Below are positions 61,694 through 64,000 of a stretch of DNA of 64,000 nt, in pieces (positions within the stretch are counted from its first letter, which is position 1; every line of letters begins with the position of its first letter). The notes beneath the pieces are model-generated. The model was not told where the DNA came from, did not search any database, and worked only from the letters and a program-made list of their open reading frames with translations. Position numbers and translations under genes: made by a program. The DNA is taken from contig NZ_JAERSD010000009.1 in the NCBI RefSeq assembly GCF_017912555.1, forward strand, positions 82,927-146,926, read 5' to 3'. The stretch comes from Bacillus sp. REN3. Lineage in GTDB: Bacteria; Bacillota; Bacilli; Bacillales; Cytobacillaceae.

Positions 61694-62746
61694 ATGGTCC
61701 TTGATAGTGGATTGAAGACATTTGACTTTGAACAGCTCGTGGACAATTTAATGGATTCGATTCTTGTCATCAACAGTGATTTTCGCGTCGTGTATCTGAA
61801 TAAAGCATGTATTCAGCTGCTTGGATTGTCTTCTGGGAAAATAGGATATAATGAAGTTTTCCAATATATCCATCCTGATTATCAGGAGAGCCATAGGAGA
61901 CTCCTATGCAATATTATGGAAAACAAAGAAAAGACCGATCTTGTGGATCAAAAACTCGTCAGAAACGATGGGACCGTCATTGATGTGGAAGTATTGGCAA
62001 CACCGTTTGCGTATGGGGATACAACGTTTGCGCAGGTCATCCTCCGCGACAATTCGCGCAGGGTCACGGCAGAAAAAATGCTAGGCCACAAAGAACGTCT
62101 TGCCTCATTGGGACAGATGTCTGCTGGGGTCGCGCACGAAATTAAAAATCCGCTTACAACAGTAAAAGGTTTTCTGCAATTATACAAAGAGGAACACGAA
62201 CATGATTATTTAGATACGATGCAGATGGAACTGGAGAAGGCCTTGCATACGATCCATGAGCTTTTGCGGGTTTCAAAACCTGATTCCAGTGAGGAACTGA
62301 AGGTGCCGGTGTATTTGGCGAGGGAGCTTGAATCGCTTTTGGGCTTATTCCAGAATAAACAATATTCTGTTACGATAGAAACGGATATCAGGGATCACGA
62401 TCAGTGTGTACTTGGAAAAAGGAACTTACTTCAGAAAGCCTTTTTCAATTTGATCAAGAACGCGCTTGAAGCATTGGGTGAAGAACGCGGCTTGGTACGA
62501 GTGGAGCATTATGCGATGGATTCAAATATTTTTGTGAAAATCAGCGATTCCGGAGTAGGAATTCCCGAGGACGAACTGAGCAAAGTTGGCACCCCATTCT
62601 ATTCAACAAAAGCGGACGGAACGGGCCTAGGACTTACCCAGGTGTTCACAACGCTCCATGAACATAATGGCACCATGCATATAGACAGCAAAGAACGAAT
62701 GGGAACAACGATTCTGGTGGTCCTGCCAAAGCATGCCGCTCTTTAA
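61694..62746 (+). CDS. PAS-domain sensor histidine kinase (sporulation-kinase-like)
   Basis: The ATG at 61694 has GGGAGG nine bases upstream, which excludes a longer frame from 61646. The 350-residue product has no membrane segment. It has one PAS domain at about 15-125 ('VDNLMDSILVINSDFRVVYLNKACIQLLG'), the HisKA box 'LASLGQMSAGVAHEIKNPLTTVKGFLQLYKEE', and an ATPase domain with 'LIKNALEALGEERG', 'ISDSGVGIPEDEL' and 'GTGLGLTQVF'. The box is the type of KinA/KinE and NtrB. No response regulator is adjacent, so a phosphorelay role such as feeding Spo0F is plausible but unproven. Confidence 0.9.
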   Translation: MVLDSGLKTFDFEQLVDNLMDSILVINSDFRVVYLNKACIQLLGLSSGKIGYNEVFQYIHPDYQESHRRLLCNIMENKEKTDLVDQKLVRNDGTVIDVEVLATPFAYGDTTFAQVILRDNSRRVTAEKMLGHKERLASLGQMSAGVAHEIKNPLTTVKGFLQLYKEEHEHDYLDTMQMELEKALHTIHELLRVSKPDSSEELKVPVYLARELESLLGLFQNKQYSVTIETDIRDHDQCVLGKRNLLQKAFFNLIKNALEALGEERGLVRVEHYAMDSNIFVKISDSGVGIPEDELSKVGTPFYSTKADGTGLGLTQVFTTLHEHNGTMHIDSKERMGTTILVVLPKHAAL

Positions 62747-62774
62747 TTGCCCATTTATGATCTATATAGATAGA

Positions 62775-62803
62775 AAAAGGACCCTCGATGGGTCCTTTTG
62801 TTT
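62775..62803. terminator. Terminator between kinase and opposing gene
   Basis: AAAGGACCC-TCGAT-GGGTCCTTTTG, nine-base stem. Confidence 0.85.
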
Positions 62804-63126
62804 TAGCATAGTTTGCTCCATAGTTTTGTGGTTTCCACTTCCGAATTCTGTTCAATCAGGGAGTATGCCGCATTCACGATTGCCTGGGCGAGGTTTTCAC
62901 CAGTTGCCCTGATATCATTGAATCCTGCCTCAACTTCCCCTCTCTTCGTAAACGTGTAGCCGAATTTCTCCAGTTTCTCCACAATCAGCATCGCATGGCC
63001 AAGGTTTTGCTCCGGCTGGAACTCTGAGTCATGGATGAAAACACCTTTCTCATAATCATACCATCTGTCCCATCTGTTCAGTTTCCATCCAAGGATCCTG
63101 CGGGCAACCGAATCTGTTTTACTCAT
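62803..63126 (-). CDS. BC1872-like protein (phage ABA-sandwich domain type)
   Basis: A 107-residue protein with GAAGGTGG upstream. 'SVARRILGWKLNRWDRWYDYEKGVFIHDSEFQPEQNLGHAMLIVEKLEKFGYTF' followed by 'GENLAQAIVNAAYSLIEQN' fits the small phage ABA-sandwich family, common in phages and in Bacillaceae chromosomes. Its role is unknown. No phage genes surround it, so it is an isolated copy. The 300 bases upstream are AT-rich with two copies of ATTATATAACA and hold no other gene. Confidence 0.75.
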   Translation of the reverse strand: MSKTDSVARRILGWKLNRWDRWYDYEKGVFIHDSEFQPEQNLGHAMLIVEKLEKFGYTFTKRGEVEAGFNDIRATGENLAQAIVNAAYSLIEQNSEVETTKLWSKLC

Positions 63127-63433
63127 ACCATTACCACCTTCACAAAGTTATTATATAACAGTTTCTAATTATTTATTTATATTATATAACACAAACTGTG
63201 AAATACAATCTCTTTTTTAAAATTATTTCTCAGTTGACCTGATTCAATGGTGTACATCTGTAACTGCCGAATGAAAACTTCTATGAATGACTGATCGGTG
63301 CCAGCGTCCAGGTTGCGATCATTCCTTATGGCGGTTTTTTCATCTTTTGTCCACAAACAGGCCCCCTTTTCACTGAATCGCTACAAATGGCAGGCTTGCA
63401 GTTTGCTACACTTAAGAAAAAGGAGAGAAATGG

Positions 63434-63886
63434 ATGAAAAGGCTGGGTGTATTGATCCTGATTTTATTTTTGACCGGATGCTCGGAAGAAGCGGTTAAAG
63501 AAAATACGAAAGACGCAAAGGCCAAAAGCGGCGATTATACTTCGGATACACTGGAGGGACAGGAAAAAAGCAGGGCAATTTTCCAAACGGTTTCAAGCGC
63601 AGAGGCAATCGAATTGATCGAATCGGGAAGCGTACAGATCATCGACGTGCGCAGCCCCGACGGATATGAAGAATCCCATATCCCGAATGCAAGAAATATC
63701 CCCCTTAAGGATTTGGAAACAAATAAAACGATTCTGGATAAAAACGAATCCTACCTTATAGTTTGCAAGGTAGGAAAGACATCTGAAATCGCGAGCAAGC
63801 TTCTGGCTGAAAAAGGCTATGAAAATATTTATAATCTGAGCAATGGAATGGATGGCTGGACAGGAGAAGTAGAGAATCAAGAATGA
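63434..63886 (+). CDS. Rhodanese-domain lipoprotein
   Basis: A 150-residue exported protein with AAAGGAGAG upstream. Signal peptide with lipobox L-T-G-C (Cys16), a charged linker, then a single rhodanese domain at about 50-145 ('AEAIELIESGSVQIIDVRSPDGYEESHIPNARNIPL', 'SYLIVCKVGKTSEIASKLLAEKGYENIYNLSNGMDGWTG'). The active Cys in the CKVGKTS loop is present. It would handle thiosulfate or persulfide sulfur on the outer membrane face. It is the third locus of rhodanese/persulfide type in the window. Confidence 0.9.
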   Translation: MKRLGVLILILFLTGCSEEAVKENTKDAKAKSGDYTSDTLEGQEKSRAIFQTVSSAEAIELIESGSVQIIDVRSPDGYEESHIPNARNIPLKDLETNKTILDKNESYLIVCKVGKTSEIASKLLAEKGYENIYNLSNGMDGWTGEVENQE

Positions 63887-63922
63887 AATGCTGTAGATGG
63901 CCTGTCGAACCAATCATTAAAA

Positions 63923-63966
63923 GGAGGGTGTCCCAAAAGTATAAACTTTTGGGCACCCTCTTTATT
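63923..63966 (+). terminator. Terminator near the window end
   Basis: GAGGGTGTCCCAAAAG-TATAAA-CTTTTGGGCACCCTC, then TTTATTTTT. The last 35 bases show no gene. Confidence 0.93.
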
Positions 63967-64000
63967 TTTGAGACTGCTTGGAAAATAGTCCGTTGATTTC

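Noticed and set aside
62803..63126. Prophage remnant at the BC1872-like gene
   Set aside because: No other phage gene, integrase or attachment repeat is nearby; a single small gene is not enough.

Overview
The window is chromosomal DNA from a low-to-moderate GC Gram-positive, endospore-forming-type Bacillaceae bacterium, probably a soil or marine Bacillus relative such as Mesobacillus, Cytobacillus or Neobacillus. This is inferred from AGGAGG-type ribosome sites, TTG and GTG starts, dense intrinsic terminators, Bacillus-type riboswitches and many B. subtilis-like gene sets (yrkHIJ, ktrAB, amiE-nagZ-namZ, rib operon, ythAB-type cytochrome bd). I see no rRNA, tRNA, CRISPR array, prophage or intact insertion sequence.

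Layout. 1-1.4 kb: end of a persulfide/sulfur operon (yrkH-I-J like). 1.5-5 kb: a lipid kinase and a complete polar amino-acid ABC importer. 5-7.5 kb: a c-di-AMP riboswitch and terminator ahead of a Ktr potassium uptake pair. 7.9-10.6 kb: a BMP-type binding lipoprotein next to a chemoreceptor. 10.6-11 kb: a nested tandem repeat. 11.2-14.2 kb: split chromate transporter and a DUF445 protein. 14.4-14.9 kb: a non-coding element with terminal inverted repeats. 15-22 kb: a PAS-STAS protein, a DoxX protein, an MFS transporter with a redox-type palindrome upstream, a metallo-beta-lactamase/rhodanese fusion and a two-component system. 22-29 kb: oxidoreductase, lactonase, NAD synthetase, a c-di-GMP riboswitch ahead of a small unknown protein, a second near-identical DoxX gene, DinB and HIT proteins. 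29-34.6 kb: amiE-nagZ-namZ peptidoglycan recovery cluster. 34.7-38.5 kb: small proteins, Dps, a LysM/SleB-like hydrolase and a CsoR-type regulator. 38.6-42.7 kb: FMN riboswitch and ribD-ribE-ribBA-ribH. 42.8-47.8 kb: HtrA-type protease, ZIP transporter, secreted subtilase and CAP-domain protein. 48-50.8 kb: kynU-kynA-kynB tryptophan catabolism. 51-55.3 kb: a phosphatase, a possible gene remnant and a TetR-ABC exporter module. 55.4-61.2 kb: coproporphyrinogen oxidase, two unknowns, and cytochrome bd genes with CydS and an additional upstream small ORF. 61.7-64 kb: PAS histidine kinase, a BC1872-like protein and a rhodanese lipoprotein.

Several threads connect the region. Three loci handle persulfide sulfur (1-1.4, 18.4-19.8 and 63.4-63.9 kb). 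Respiratory and redox functions recur (DoxX twice, cytochrome bd, heme oxidase, NadE). Two cyclic dinucleotide riboswitches occur about 21 kb apart. A dispersed GC-rich repeat family occupies at least five intergenic gaps, including one inside the riboflavin operon. The most unusual items are the mosaic identity between the two DoxX genes, the c-di-GMP-controlled small protein, the terminal-inverted-repeat element, the 104-bp nested repeat, and the BMP lipoprotein/chemoreceptor pair. I did not find a clearly new multi-gene defence or biosynthetic system.
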